A stretch of 43,328 nt of DNA from Ectothiorhodospiraceae bacterium (GTDB taxonomy: Bacteria > Pseudomonadota > Gammaproteobacteria > Nitrococcales > Aquisalimonadaceae). Of the stretch, positions 1 through 9,600 are shown one piece after another. The notes beneath the pieces are model-generated. The model did not search any database. It saw nothing but the letters and a program-made list of their open reading frames with translations, and was not told where the DNA came from. Each line of letters opens with the position of its first letter. The first letter of the stretch is position 1. The position numbers and the translations under genes are program-made. Location of the stretch: contig JAFIFV010000031.1 of NCBI GenBank assembly GCA_020831845.1, forward strand, positions 1 to 43,328, in the 5' to 3' direction.

Positions 1-101
1 TTGTGCCGGGCCTTTTTGGTTTTTGCGGGGTTGTTTGGGGGGGTGGGTTGTTTGTTTTGGTGTTGGCTTGCGGCCCACCCCAACCATACCAAACACCGTT
101 T

Positions 102-131
102 GTTGGGGGGTTAGCGCCAGCGAACCCCAAC
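102..131. repeat. REP-like palindrome upstream of the first epimerase gene
   Basis: Imperfect palindrome with outer arms GTTGGGG (102-108) and CCCCAAC (125-131), the right arm preceded by GCGAA. The same right half (GCGAACCCCAAC or close) recurs at 2593-2630 and 2734-2762, with a related form at 42884-42936 beside a REP-associated transposase. This suggests a dispersed REP family. The preceding bases 1-101 are G/T-rich, hold a further GTTGG/CCAAC pair (63-85), and show no gene. Confidence 0.5.
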
Positions 132-157
132 AACCTCTCCCGGTACCCCACCGCGCA

Positions 158-184
158 TTGTTTCCTGCGGTTCAATGTTATGAT
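158..184 (+). promoter_or_regulatory. weak sigma70-like promoter candidate
   Basis: TTGTTT (158-163) and TATGAT (179-184) resemble -35 and -10 hexamers but are separated by only 15 bases. They lie 40 bases before the epimerase start at 224. The -10 is good and the spacing is poor, so this is only a candidate. Confidence 0.3.
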
Positions 185-223
185 TCGCCGCAATAACAAC
201 CCATTCATTGCAAGGACGTCTTC

Positions 224-1240
224 ATGAAGATCCTGGTTACCGGCGCCGCCGGCTTCATAGGCAACGCGGTCTCAATGTACCTGCTGGAGCGGGGCGACGA
301 GGTGGTCGGGCTGGACAACCTGAACGACTACTACGACGTCAGCCTGAAGGAAGCCCGGCTGGAGCGCCTGAAGTCCTACGGGAAATTCCGCTTCGTGAAG
401 CTGGACGTGGCCGACAGGCCCGGCATGGAAGCGCTGTTCGAGAAGGAAAAGTTCCAGCGTGTTATCCATCTGGCCGCCCAGGCCGGCGTGCGGTACTCCA
501 TCGAGAACCCCCACGCCTACGTCGACAGCAACCTGGTCGGCTTCATGAACATCCTGGAAGGTTGCCGCTACAACGCGGTGGAGCACCTGGTCTACGCGTC
601 CTCCAGTTCGGTGTACGGCGCCAACAAGTCCATGCCGTTCTCCATCCACGATAACGTGGACCATCCGCTATCCATGTACGCCGCCACCAAGAAAGCCAAC
701 GAACTGATGGCGCACACGTACTCACAGCTCTATGGTCTGCCCACCACCGGTCTGCGCTTCTTCACGGTGTATGGCCCATGGGGCCGGCCGGACATGGCGC
801 TGTTCCTGTTCACGAAGGCGATCCTCCAGGGCAAGCCCATCGACGTGTTCAACTACGGCAAGCACCGCCGGGATTTCACCTATATCGACGACATCGTCGA
901 AGGTGTGGTGCGCACTTGCGACCATGTGGCCAAGGCCAACCCGGACTGGAACGGCGAGCGGCCCGATCCCGGCACTAGCCTGGCGCCTTACAGGCTCTAT
1001 AACATCGGCAATAGCCAGCCGGTGGAACTGATGACCTACATCGAAGTGCTGGAGGAGTGCCTGGGCCGGAAGGCGGAAAAGAACCTGCTGCCGCTGCAGC
1101 CGGGTGACGTGCCGGATACCTACGCCGACGTGGACGACCTCATCGCCGACGTGGACTACCGCCCCGGCACGCCGGTGGAGGAAGGCGTGCGCCGGTTCGT
1201 GGACTGGTACCGCAGCTACGCCCCTGAACTGTTCCGGTAA
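224..1240 (+). CDS. NAD-dependent sugar epimerase, UDP-glucuronate 4-epimerase-like
   Basis: This 338-residue protein is an extended short-chain dehydrogenase/reductase. The NAD-binding glycine motif GAAGFIG is at residues 7-13, and an SSSSVYG segment precedes the catalytic Y-x3-K (Y152, K156). The stretch [15 protein letters not shown] and the later [10 protein letters not shown] are typical of CapI/LspL-type UDP-glucuronate 4-epimerases, which interconvert UDP-GlcA and UDP-GalA in the cytoplasm for capsule or LPS synthesis. AAGGA at 212-216 fits the ATG at 224. It stands alone, away from the large glycan operon, and may supply a precursor to it. The family is certain; the exact substrate is inferred. 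Confidence 0.88.
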   Translation: MKILVTGAAGFIGNAVSMYLLERGDEVVGLDNLNDYYDVSLKEARLERLKSYGKFRFVKLDVADRPGMEALFEKEKFQRVIHLAAQAGVRYSIENPHAYVDSNLVGFMNILEGCRYNAVEHLVYASSSSVYGANKSMPFSIHDNVDHPLSMYAATKKANELMAHTYSQLYGLPTTGLRFFTVYGPWGRPDMALFLFTKAILQGKPIDVFNYGKHRRDFTYIDDIVEGVVRTCDHVAKANPDWNGERPDPGTSLAPYRLYNIGNSQPVELMTYIEVLEECLGRKAEKNLLPLQPGDVPDTYADVDDLIADVDYRPGTPVEEGVRRFVDWYRSYAPELFR

Positions 1241-1289
1241 AAACCGCCACACGGAACGCTTTCTGGAAGGCGTCGGCGTGGTGTAGGGG

Positions 1290-1335
1290 GGTAATCGCCA
1301 GCGGCGATTGCCACCAATCCGGCCGACAGGCCGGA
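1290..1335. repeat. paired REP-like hairpins
   Basis: Two strong hairpins sit side by side. GGTAATCGCC (1290-1299) pairs with GGCGATTGCC (1303-1312) with one G-T pair. TCCGGCC (1318-1324) pairs with GGCCGGA (1329-1335) around GACA. The second hairpin recurs at 13458-13474 with loop GAA, so it is a dispersed element rather than only a terminator of the epimerase gene; no T-run follows. Confidence 0.5.
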
Positions 1336-1376
1336 AAACCGCCCGTATTCACGCGCTGCGGCGTTCGCACCCCGAC

Positions 1377-1871
1377 TCAAGGCTCCGTGGCGGCAACCTC
1401 CGGCGGATGGGGGTAATCCTGAAACTCCTCCGGCGCCTCCGATGCTTCCCAGCGCAACCGCTTCAGCACGCGTTGCACCGGTAGCAGTTCGCGTTCGGCG
1501 TAGCCGATCAGGTTCCCGTCCTCGGAAAACGTATATTCGCGGTCACGCTTGCACTGTCGCTCTTTCTCGCCGCGGGTGCGTTTGACCTCAATCGTCTCGG
1601 AGCAAACCCATACATAGCTCAGGTAGGGTTCGCCCAGTACATCGTTGGCGATCCACCAGCGGGCGGCGGTGGCTCCCTCGTTGCCGGGGTTCAGGTAACA
1701 GGCCACCACGCTCGCCAACCCATTCGGCTGCTCGCTGATCCGCCTTTCCAGGCAGTCGCCCGCGACACCCTCATCGTCGTGCAGGTCCGCCAGTGAATCG
1801 CCCGGGTGAGTCGCAAGCATCACCAGAACGGCCAGCACGGCGGGAAGCGTCGAAGCACATGATGCATGCAT
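1377..1871 (-). CDS. small secreted protein of unknown function
   Basis: I do not recognise this 164-residue protein. The start at 1871 is preferred over an upstream ATG at 1970 because GGAGGAG lies about 12 bases upstream and the protein then begins with an export signal: a short start, a hydrophobic stretch (LPAVLAVLVMLA), then a polar region. The mature part has several cysteines and many charged residues, and it ends in a proline- and glutamate-rich tail. It is divergent from rfaH, so the two promoters must share the 160-base gap. It probably acts in the periplasm; no domain was identified. Confidence 0.6.
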   Translation of the reverse strand: MHASCASTLPAVLAVLVMLATHPGDSLADLHDDEGVAGDCLERRISEQPNGLASVVACYLNPGNEGATAARWWIANDVLGEPYLSYVWVCSETIEVKRTRGEKERQCKRDREYTFSEDGNLIGYAERELLPVQRVLKRLRWEASEAPEEFQDYPHPPEVAATEP

Positions 1872-1993
1872 GATCACACCCGGCTCCTCCTGCAGCTCAA
1901 TGTCTACAAACGATGCGGGAATCGGCGGCGCGGTGCATCGCCCAAATGGGGTATGGAAAAAGTGCCGCATTCATGCTGCTGTGAAGGAGTTCC

Positions 1994-1999
1994 TATACT
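1994..1999 (+). promoter_or_regulatory. possible -10 element of rfaH
   Basis: TATACT at 1994-1999 is a good -10 hexamer 35 bases before the chosen rfaH start. Only a weak -35 match (TTCATG, 1970-1975, spacing 18) is visible, so it remains a candidate. Confidence 0.3.
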
Positions 2000-2034
2000 T
2001 GAAGACTGATGTGATCGAAGCAGGGGGCAGCAGT

Positions 2035-2580
2035 ATGCCTGCATACGGAGGAGCCGCAGCGCGAGGCCTGCCGGGCGAGAGCAAACGCTGGTACGCCGTG
2101 CACTGCAAACCCCGGCAGGACGCCCGCGCCGAGGAACACCTGGCCAACCAGGGCTACGAACTGTTCCGGCCACGGGTGCGGGTGCGCATGCACCAGGCGG
2201 ACGGCGCCAGGGACAGGGTCGAATCCATGTTTCCCCGTTACCTGTTCATTCGCCTGGACGCTCTTACCGAGAACTGGGGCCCCATCCGGTCCACCCGTGG
2301 TGTGGCCGGCCTGGTGCGCTGGGGCGACCACGTACCCACGGTGCCGGAAGAGGTGATCGAGAGCCTGCGAAGAAGGACGGACGAGGAGGGTTGCCTGGAC
2401 CTCACCGGGCAGAACCCGTACCAGCCCAACGACAGGGTGCGGATCACGGAAGGCCCGTTCGCCGGGTACCAGGCCTTGTACCTGGCCAACAGCGGCCGGG
2501 AACGCGTGATCGTGCTGCTGAGCATCCTCCAGCAAAGCCAGCAGATCACGCTGCCCGCCCACGCCATCACCCGCGAATGA
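2035..2580 (+). CDS. rfaH: transcription antitermination protein RfaH
   Basis: This is a NusG paralogue of 181 residues; E. coli RfaH has 162. From memory of the E. coli protein, the match is clear along its length: RWYAVHCKPRQ near the N-terminus, FPRYLFIRLD, the TRG motif (T87-R88-G89) in the DNA-reading face, VPEEVIESL, then a C-terminal KOW segment beginning DRVRITEGPFAGYQALY. RfaH binds the ops element exposed on paused RNA polymerase, suppresses Rho termination and helps translation of long surface-glycan operons. An ops core is present at 15043-15053, before the large glycan operon. The start is ATG 2035 with a GGGGG-containing ribosome site; the frame is open upstream to 1870, but that region does not resemble RfaH. 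Confidence 0.93.
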   Translation: MPAYGGAAARGLPGESKRWYAVHCKPRQDARAEEHLANQGYELFRPRVRVRMHQADGARDRVESMFPRYLFIRLDALTENWGPIRSTRGVAGLVRWGDHVPTVPEEVIESLRRRTDEEGCLDLTGQNPYQPNDRVRITEGPFAGYQALYLANSGRERVIVLLSILQQSQQITLPAHAITRE

Positions 2581-2592
2581 ACCCGCCACCCG

Positions 2593-2630
2593 CGTAGGTT
2601 GCGGGTGAGCCATAGGCGAACCCCAACATC
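2593..2630. repeat. REP-like element
   Basis: Begins CGTAGGTT and ends AACCCCAACATC, with GGTGAGC between. The element at 42884-42919 has the same beginning, GGTGAGC core and end, so the two are copies of one dispersed family. Confidence 0.55.
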
Positions 2631-2733
2631 AAAAGAACGAGCAGCCCCCCAGCAGTTGCCCTCATCGCTTCCAGACCGGAACATATCCCGACAACATGGT
2701 TCCCGAATCCAGACGCTCGTCACTGGCCGTCGA

Positions 2734-2762
2734 GGTGGGGACGAGCAAGGCGAACCCCAACA
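2734..2762. repeat. REP-like element
   Basis: Contains GGTGGGG followed by GCGAACCCCAACAG, a near-palindrome sharing its right half with the elements at 102-131 and 2593-2630. With the latter it fills most of the gap between rfaH and the DUF6916 gene. Confidence 0.45.
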
Positions 2763-2809
2763 GCCTGACCGGACCGACTGACCATCAGAACTGGAGAAAG
2801 CCCCATCCC

Positions 2810-3094
2810 ATGAACGTACTCACCAGAGCTGCTCTGGAACAATGCCTGGAAGAGCACTTCGAGCTGCATTTCGGCCAGGAAGCCGTGACCGCGAGGTTGG
2901 TCCGCGTCGCCAGGCTGACCGGACCGGGGCAGGGCGGCGAACCGTTTAGCCTGCTGTTTCGCGCCGACATGAAGCAGGCGCTGCCGCAGGGCATCGTGCG
3001 CATCTCTCATCCCCGGCTTGGGGATCATGACGTCTTTCTCGTGCCGGTGGGGCAAGGTCAGGACAGCATCGACTACGAGGCGGTGTTCAATTAA
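2810..3094 (+). CDS. DUF6916 family protein
   Basis: This small 94-residue acidic protein has no signal peptide. Its pattern FSLLFRADMKQALPQGIVRISHPRLG ... DVFLVPVGQ ... YEAVFN at the C-terminus matches my recollection of DUF6916, a domain of unknown function often encoded next to tail-collar (MdpB-like) genes. That context is seen here: three such genes begin 0.6 kb downstream. GGAGA at 2793-2797 supports ATG 2810; the open frame extends upstream but only through the REP-containing gap. It is convergent with the GNAT gene, with a 12-base gap. A role in assembling or accompanying the collar proteins is an inference. Confidence 0.72.
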   Translation: MNVLTRAALEQCLEEHFELHFGQEAVTARLVRVARLTGPGQGGEPFSLLFRADMKQALPQGIVRISHPRLGDHDVFLVPVGQGQDSIDYEAVFN

Positions 3095-3106
3095 CGAAGC
3101 ACTTTC

Positions 3107-3613
3107 TCAAGACTGTTCTCCGTGGTGCATGCGCGTTCGCGGCGTGCGCTCCATGAACTGATACACCCCCCCTGTTTCTCCCCGGGCGACAAAGCCGAGG
3201 GCCCGGTAAAACGGCAGGATCGGGTTGTCCGGCTCCACATGCAGCGTCAATGGCAGGCCGGACTGCTCGGCTTCGTCGATGAGTTCCTCCAACAAGGCTC
3301 TAGCTATGCCGCGCCGGCGAAAGTGCTTCGCCACGATGATATCCATCAACCGAATCTCGGTTTCCGAACGGTAGACGTAGTAGCGCCCGGCCCGTTTTCC
3401 GTCCACCAGGATCACGCAGAGCGCCGCGCCGGGATAGTTCTTGCGGTAATGCGCGTCCTGGGCCTGGAACTGCATGGCCACAAAGGCCTGCTTCTGGGCG
3501 TCGCTCCAAGGCACTGACTGCAGCTCGCCCCGCCGCGTTTCCCCGTACATGTCCTGCAAGGCGGGCATGTCATGTTGTTCTGCTGGTCGCAATTCAATAT
3601 GATCTCGGATCAT
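3107..3613 (-). CDS. GNAT family N-acetyltransferase
   Basis: A 168-residue cytoplasmic acetyltransferase of the GNAT fold. The N-terminal strand IELRPAEQHDMPALQDMY is typical. The acetyl-CoA-binding motif A follows (DIIVAKHFRRRGIARALLEELI, containing R-R-x-G-x-A), then LHVEPDNPILPFYRALGF, a usual C-terminal GNAT signature. The acceptor is unknown. I chose ATG 3613, which begins just before the conserved strand; an in-frame GTG at 3682 would add 23 residues with no family resemblance. It is encoded against its neighbours, between the DUF6916 gene and the collar genes, and may belong to that locus. Confidence 0.82.
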   Translation of the reverse strand: MIRDHIELRPAEQHDMPALQDMYGETRRGELQSVPWSDAQKQAFVAMQFQAQDAHYRKNYPGAALCVILVDGKRAGRYYVYRSETEIRLMDIIVAKHFRRRGIARALLEELIDEAEQSGLPLTLHVEPDNPILPFYRALGFVARGETGGVYQFMERTPRTRMHHGEQS

Positions 3614-3698
3614 TCTGTGACGCGGTCCCGGGTTTTCATCGCTTCTTCCTGCGACTGTCTCATAACAAGAAATTACGGGCACCAGGCGAGAGATTCCA

Positions 3699-4265
3699 GT
3701 GGCGCAACCCTACGTTGGCGAGATTCGCATGTTTGCCGGGAACTTTGCGCCTTTAGGATGGCGATTCTGTGACGGGCAGTTGCTGCCGATCATCGAAAAC
3801 GAAGTCCTGTTCCAGCTTATCGGTACCACATACGGTGGAGATGGTGAGTCGACGTTCGCCCTTCCGGACCTGCGTGGCCGGGCGCCCATTCACCAGGGGA
3901 ATGGGCGGGTTATGGGGGAGCATGGCGGCCAGGAATATGTCTCTCTGACTGCGGCCCAGGTACCTGCCCATGACCATGCCCTGGTGGTGGGGTCGCCACA
4001 GGTCGCGGCTCCCGGCGCACAACGTTCGTCGAACCCGGTCGGCGCTGTCGCACTGGCAGCCACGACACGTTCGTTTCCGTACCGTGAGGCGCATCAGGTG
4101 AACGCCGGAACGCAGAGCGGAACGCTGGCAGCCGATGCGGTGGTGTTTGGCGGACAGCAGCAATCCGGCGAGGTCGGAGCCGGCGATCCACATGAAAACC
4201 GCCCGCCCTATCTGGTCGTGGGGTTCATCATCTCCCTGTACGGCCTGTTTCCTTCACCGACCTGA
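3699..4265 (+). CDS. phage tail collar domain protein (MdpB-like), copy 1
   Basis: 188 residues. The N-terminal phage tail-collar signature is intact: GEIRMFAGNFAPLGW, then CDGQLLPI, LFQLIGTTYGGDG and FALPDLRGR. The C-terminal part has LTAAQVPAHDH and ends NRPPYLVVGFIISLYGLFPS. This organisation is that of the microcystin-dependent-protein (MdpB) family, bacterial relatives of short tail-fibre proteins, with unknown cellular role. No signal peptide is visible. The start is GTG 3699 with GGCGAGAG upstream. It is the first of three tandem paralogues separated by 15 and 24 bases, so clearly co-transcribed. No other phage structural gene is nearby, which argues against a prophage. Confidence 0.88.
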   Translation: MAQPYVGEIRMFAGNFAPLGWRFCDGQLLPIIENEVLFQLIGTTYGGDGESTFALPDLRGRAPIHQGNGRVMGEHGGQEYVSLTAAQVPAHDHALVVGSPQVAAPGAQRSSNPVGAVALAATTRSFPYREAHQVNAGTQSGTLAADAVVFGGQQQSGEVGAGDPHENRPPYLVVGFIISLYGLFPSPT

Positions 4266-4280
4266 CCAGGAAGAATCAGC

Positions 4281-4847
4281 ATGGCTGATCCGTTTCTCGC
4301 AGAAATCAGAGTGCTCCCTTTCGGCTTTGCGCCGAGAGGTTGGGCGCTCTGCGATGGGCAGCTCATGCCCTTGTCACAGAACACCGCGCTGTTCTCGCTG
4401 CTGGGGACGATGTATGGCGGGGACGGCAAGAGCACCTTCGCATTACCCGACCTGCGGGAGCGCACGCCGATTCATCCGGGCCAGGGCCAGGGGCTGGAAC
4501 TTTACGATATCGCCCAGACCGGCGGTGCCGAATCCGTGGCGCTGGAAACGCGGCATCTGCCTGCCCACAGTCATCAGGTGGACATGGATCTTCCGCCGGA
4601 CGCGGCCGCCCCTCGGGTGGCGGTGGCGACGATTCCGGGCAACTCGAACCAGCCGGGTGACGGCAAGGTGCTTGCCGCGGCATCCGGTTCCACGCCCTAT
4701 GCCGAAGAGGCCACCCAGCAGACCGACGGCATGATCCCCGCGGAGCTGGGAATCACCGGGCAGGGAAACCCGCATTCAAACATGCCTCCTTATCTCACTT
4801 TCAATTTCGTGATCGCCTTGCAGGGTATTTTCCCGTCAAGGAACTGA
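4281..4847 (+). CDS. phage tail collar domain protein (MdpB-like), copy 2
   Basis: 188 residues, paralogous to its two neighbours. It carries AEIRVLPFGFAPRGW, ALCDGQLMPL, LGTMYGGDGKSTFALPDLRE and a C-terminal PPYLTFNFVIALQGIFPS. The central region (about residues 75-150) diverges most between the copies. In tail fibres the tip region determines what is bound, so the three may recognise different partners; this is inference. No signal peptide. Confidence 0.88.
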   Translation: MADPFLAEIRVLPFGFAPRGWALCDGQLMPLSQNTALFSLLGTMYGGDGKSTFALPDLRERTPIHPGQGQGLELYDIAQTGGAESVALETRHLPAHSHQVDMDLPPDAAAPRVAVATIPGNSNQPGDGKVLAAASGSTPYAEEATQQTDGMIPAELGITGQGNPHSNMPPYLTFNFVIALQGIFPSRN

Positions 4848-4871
4848 TCGGCAGGGCGAGAGGAATGACCA

Positions 4872-5408
4872 ATGGCCGAACCGTTTCTCGGTGAAATACG
4901 CCTGTTCTCCCTGAACTTTGCGCCGAACGGATGGGCGCTCTGCAATGGGCAACTGTTGCCCATCAACCAGAACCAGGCGCTGTTTGCACTGCTGGGTACC
5001 ACTTACGGCGGCAACGGCACGACCACGTTCGCTCTCCCGGATCTCCGCGGCCGCATGCCACGTCACGTCGGCCCCCAGACCCACCTGGGGCAGGCGGGTG
5101 GAGACGGCACTGTCACGCTGGCGTCCCAGCACCTTCCTGCCCACGGTCACACGGTGAGCGCTTTGCCCATCAGGGCGGGGGCCGGCACCACGGAGGGCCC
5201 GGGCGGAAACTATCTCGGGGCCTCCGGCCGCGAGCCGATGTTCGCGAATGCGGCGGGGCCGGAGCGGCTGGCGACGCTCGATGCCGACAACGTGTACCAG
5301 GGCCAGGTTTCGACGGTGGGCGGCAACGAAAGCCACCAGAACATGTCGCCGTATCTGACCATATCGTTCTGCATCGCGTTGCAGGGGATCTTCCCGTCGC
5401 CGAATTAG
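4872..5408 (+). CDS. phage tail collar domain protein (MdpB-like), copy 3
   Basis: 178 residues. Family motifs: GEIRLFSLNFAPNGW, ALCNGQLLPI, LGTTYGGNGTTTFALPDLRGR, then LASQHLPAHGH and a C-terminal SPYLTISFCIALQGIFPSPN. The closing hydrophobic segment is nearly shared with copy 2 (IALQGIFPS), pointing to tandem duplication followed by divergence of the middle. It is followed after 16 bases by the Tat-exported binding protein, so the cluster continues as one unit. Confidence 0.88.
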   Translation: MAEPFLGEIRLFSLNFAPNGWALCNGQLLPINQNQALFALLGTTYGGNGTTTFALPDLRGRMPRHVGPQTHLGQAGGDGTVTLASQHLPAHGHTVSALPIRAGAGTTEGPGGNYLGASGREPMFANAAGPERLATLDADNVYQGQVSTVGGNESHQNMSPYLTISFCIALQGIFPSPN

Positions 5409-5424
5409 TACAACAAGGACAACA

Positions 5425-6603
5425 ATGAAAAACGATTGGGGTGGGCACGTATCGCGGCGGCGGTTTCTGGCGCTGTCCGCATCGGCGGGCGCCGTGGCCG
5501 CGCTGCCTGGCTGGGCCTTGGGTGCGGCCGGCCAGGCGCTGCATGCCGGTGGCCGCCTGGCTGTGCTGCTGCCTGGCGATGCGCCGACCGTCACGATGCC
5601 GCTGCTGGCTGGCCTGGAAGCCGGCCTGGCGCCGGCCGGGCGAGACCGGTCAACCTTGATTCCCCGCTATTACGGAGGCAGCCACCCCGGCTTCCTGCAA
5701 GCCGTTGCAGGGGCGGGTGAAACCGGCTGCGATGCGCTGATTGCCGTGGTGAGCGTCGGCCGGCTGCGACAACACCGGGAAGCGCTTGAGTCCGTGGGAA
5801 TGCCGGTGCTGGTACTGAACGCAGGCACCGAAATCGTCAGGGAGTGCGAGATCGGCGCGCCGTTCGCCCACCTTTCCCCACCGCTGTGGCAGGCGGATTG
5901 TGCGCTGGGCGCGTTCGCCGCAAGCCGCCTTGGCGGTCGCGGCGCGTCCATTGTCTCGGCCTACGACGCCGGTTATGACACCCACCTGGCCTTCCACGCC
6001 GGTGTGGAGATGGCCGGAGGCGGGATCTGCAACCAATTCCTGGTCTCCGGAAACGGTCTGGACGAGTGGCGCTCGGCGTTTCGAACGGTGCTGCGCGAAC
6101 AGCCGGACTTCGTCTATGTCGCCGCATCCACCGTGGCAGCGATCAGGGCACTTGAGGCGGGCCGGTTGGAGCGCCGAAGAGACGTACCGCTCCTGGGGAC
6201 CGCCTTCATGGCCGCTCCCGACGTACTGGCAGCGGCGGGCGGCAACGCCGAGGGGCTGATCACCGCCAGCCCGTGGCCGGACGCCTCATCGAGTGGCGAA
6301 ACGCCGCTGGATCTCTGGTATGCGACCGGTGTGGATGCCGGTGCTGCCATTCTTGCCGCCACGGAGCGCCCGCTGGCATTGACCGCCAGATACCGAACGA
6401 CCGGCGGAGCCTGTGTTCGCCATTTCCCGTCGCACGCCGTCGCCGCACCAGCGTATCTGTCCCGTATGCAGCGCCAGATGGATGGTGCGCTGTACCGGGT
6501 CACCGAGCCCTTGCCCGTTGGTGGCGCCGTGCGCGAAGCAGTGGCTGGACTCCAGGCCGTCCCGAGAACGGGTTTCCTGAATATCTACCCGCTAACCACA
6601 TGA
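5425..6603 (+). CDS. Tat-exported periplasmic binding-protein-like protein
   Basis: 392 residues. The N-terminus carries a twin-arginine signal (S10-R11-R12-R13-F14-L15) followed by an alanine-rich hydrophobic region ending near ALG, so export in folded form to the periplasm is expected. The body resembles type I periplasmic binding proteins of the branched-chain amino-acid/Leu-Ile-Val class: LAVLLPGDAPTVTMPLLAGLE at the start, DALIAVVSVGRL, ASIVSAYDAGYDTHLAFHAG between the lobes, and PDFVYVAAST. No ABC permease or ATPase gene is adjacent, so it may bind a ligand for purposes other than uptake. Lying between collar genes and a giant surface protein, it probably belongs to that unknown system. 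Confidence 0.75.
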   Translation: MKNDWGGHVSRRRFLALSASAGAVAALPGWALGAAGQALHAGGRLAVLLPGDAPTVTMPLLAGLEAGLAPAGRDRSTLIPRYYGGSHPGFLQAVAGAGETGCDALIAVVSVGRLRQHREALESVGMPVLVLNAGTEIVRECEIGAPFAHLSPPLWQADCALGAFAASRLGGRGASIVSAYDAGYDTHLAFHAGVEMAGGGICNQFLVSGNGLDEWRSAFRTVLREQPDFVYVAASTVAAIRALEAGRLERRRDVPLLGTAFMAAPDVLAAAGGNAEGLITASPWPDASSSGETPLDLWYATGVDAGAAILAATERPLALTARYRTTGGACVRHFPSHAVAAPAYLSRMQRQMDGALYRVTEPLPVGGAVREAVAGLQAVPRTGFLNIYPLTT

Positions 6604-6640
6604 GCGCGGTCGTTCCGTTGCAGGACTCTGGACATTCCCG

Positions 6641-9600
6641 ATGAGAAATAACATGCCAAGATGCAGAGGGTGGATGGTCCGGGTCGGAGGGTGGCTGGCG
6701 TTGTCCGGCCTCGTTCTCTGGGCCGCCAGTGGCTGGGCGCTGGACCACGAGATCGATGCCGGCTTCGCGCCGGACTTCGTCGCGTCACCCGATCGTGTTT
6801 CAGGCCTGGCGGCAGCGGATGCCGAGACGTTCTATTACGTGTCGGAAGCGGATGGCTTGCTCTACCGCTCCAACCGCGACGGCAGCGGCCAGCAGCCGCT
6901 GCCGATAACCCAGGGCGGCAGCCCCCTGGTGCTGAATCAACCTGCCGGGATGGCCGTCGGATCGAACGGCTGGCTGTATATCGTTGATAGCGGGGCAGAC
7001 CGATGGCTGGCCTTGAACGGCGATCAGGAACTGGTCTTTGCCTCAGGCGGAACCGGCACGCTGCCGGGGCAGTTCAACTGGCCCCTTGATCTCGCCGTGT
7101 CGTCGGATACCGTGGCGGTGAGTGACCCGCTGAATAACCGGGTACAGCTCTTCAGCGCCGTGGATGGCAGCTTCATCCGGGAGTACCGCTCGAATCAGCC
7201 CTTCGGGCTTGCGCTGACGAGTCCCGCTGGCGTGGCCTTTGGTGCCGACGGCACGCTGTTCATCGCCGAACCGGCAACCGGTCTCGTCCACGCCATCGCG
7301 CCGGATGGTTCAAGCAGTCGCCAGATCAGCGGCGGCGGCCTGATGGAGCCGTTCGATCTCGCCGTGGACCGTCTGCAACGACTGCATGTGCTGGACCCCT
7401 CCCAGAACCGGGTTTTCGTGTACGACGAAGACGATGTGCTGCTTGGAAGCTATGCGGCGTCCGACGTCGGCGAACAAGCGCTGCCCTACGTGCTGGCCAT
7501 CAGCGAGCTGGACATCTACGTGTCCGAGGCGACCACTCCCCGCATCCACCGGATTGGCGAGGCGGAGCTGCGGCGCGTTCCCGAGCCGGAATTCCAGTTG
7601 GAGGGTGGCCTCTATTACGTGCCGCAAATGGTGACCGTGGCGAGCGGCTCATTGGGAGAGGAGGTTCGTTACACCACGGACGGCAGCGCCCCCACTGACG
7701 AATCGCCGCTGTTACCGGACCCCTACGAAGTCCCGTTCGATACCACGGTCGAGTTGAGCATCCGCAGCTTCAAACCGGGCATGACGCCGTCCGAGACGGT
7801 GACCGCCACCTATCGCGTCACGGGGACGGTGGCCACGCCGGTGGCATCTGTGCCGGCGGGCCTGTACCAGGAGCCGCAGACGGTGGAACTGCAGTCGGCG
7901 GCGGAAAGCGAAGTCATTCATTACACGCTGGACGGCAGCGACCCTCTGGGCTCCGGCCAGGTTTACGATGAACCGTTGCTGCTGGAAGAAGACACCGAAG
8001 TGACGCTGCGTGCGGTGGCTTCCCGGCCGGACTGGTTGCCCTCGGCAGAGTTGACCGTGGATTACCGCATCACCGGTACCCTGCAGCCGCCCGCGTTTTC
8101 CCAGCCGGCGGGCGCCTACATGGAGCCCGTGGTTCTGCAACTGGACGCTGTACGCGCCAGTTCGGAAATCCGCTTCACTGTGGACGGCTCGGAACCGGGG
8201 CCACAGTCGGCCGAATACGTGGAACCGATTGCCTTGCCAATGAACAGCACCACCACTGTTCGTGCGCGCGCACTCGAGGAAGACTGGATCAGCTCCGATA
8301 CCGCATCGGCGACCTACCATATCTATCCGCCGCTGGAGGCCAGTGCCGACGAAGAACCGCTGCTGGATACCACGGTGGACCTCGTCTCCGGCGAAGAACT
8401 GACGTTCACGGTGAACGGTGGCGAGGGCGACTACCAGGTAACAGTCGAGCCGAACGCCGCCGGCGTGCCCGGAAGCATCGAGCACCTGGGTAACGGCGAG
8501 TATCGCTTCGTGGCGCCGGATACCGGGGCCTTCGCCGGGGAATACACCGTGCGGATAACGGACCCCGTGACCGGTTGGACGGGCGACTTCACGGTCCGGG
8601 TCCCGCTCGCCATCGCCGCCGAGCGGTCGACGCTGCTGGGCGTTCATCCCGAACTGCGCGATGCCGCCGTCGTGGTCCGTGGCGCCTCGCCCGGCGCCAT
8701 GATCAGCCTCGTCATTGACGGCACCGGCGTCAGCGCGCTGGATCCCGCCCCGGCGGAAGATCTCCCGGCCCAGGGTAATCCCGCAACGGTGCTGGTCCGC
8801 GCCGCCGAGGTCGAAAACGATCCGGTCAGCGTGGAGGCCACGGCGACGGCCACCGGATTGCCTGACAGCGAACCGCTCGTGCTGACCGCACTGGTCGGCG
8901 TGGTTTATCGCGGCGAGCTGAGCGACACCTGGCCCCAGCCGCTGGAAGGCGTGCAGGTATTCCTGCGGGAAGGCGGGGATTCCTACACGCATCCGGAGCT
9001 GGGCTCCCTGGACGTGCTCTCCGGCGAGGGCGGCGACTTCCTGCTCGCCGCTCCGGTGTCCGCCGGAGTACGGGACCTGTTGTTCCGCGCCCCGGATATG
9101 CTCGATGAGGTTGTGGATGCCGGCGACTGCCTGGGTGAAAACGGCTGCGCGGTTCAGATGAGCTATCTGGACACCGCGGTAGTACCCGTATTCGGTCTGC
9201 CCGGTGGGGTCTACACCTCGCCGGAACTCGCGGACGGTCTTCCGCTGAGCGGCGAAGGCCTCATTCGATACACGCTGGACGACGCAGGCGTGACCGTCGA
9301 TTCTCCCGCCTATGATCTGCCTCTGCTGCTTCCGGCAGGGCAGTCCACCACGGTGCGTGCACGGGCCTACGTGGAACGGCAAAACCCCTCGGCGGAGGGC
9401 CTGGCAACCTATCATGTGTATCCGACGCTGAACGTGGAATTCGAAGGCGAGCCTGTCGAGTCGCTCACTGTCGGCCACGGCGACTCCCTCACTTTCCAGC
9501 TTGATGGCGGCAGCGGCGACTGGGAGGTGACGGCGGCCACCAACGCGGCAGGCATGTCCGGTACCCTGGAGCAGACCGTGGATGGCTGGCGCTTCACCGC

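Noticed and set aside
3699..5408. prophage or tailocin
   Set aside because: Only tail-collar domains are present; no sheath, baseplate, terminase, lysis or integrase gene lies near.
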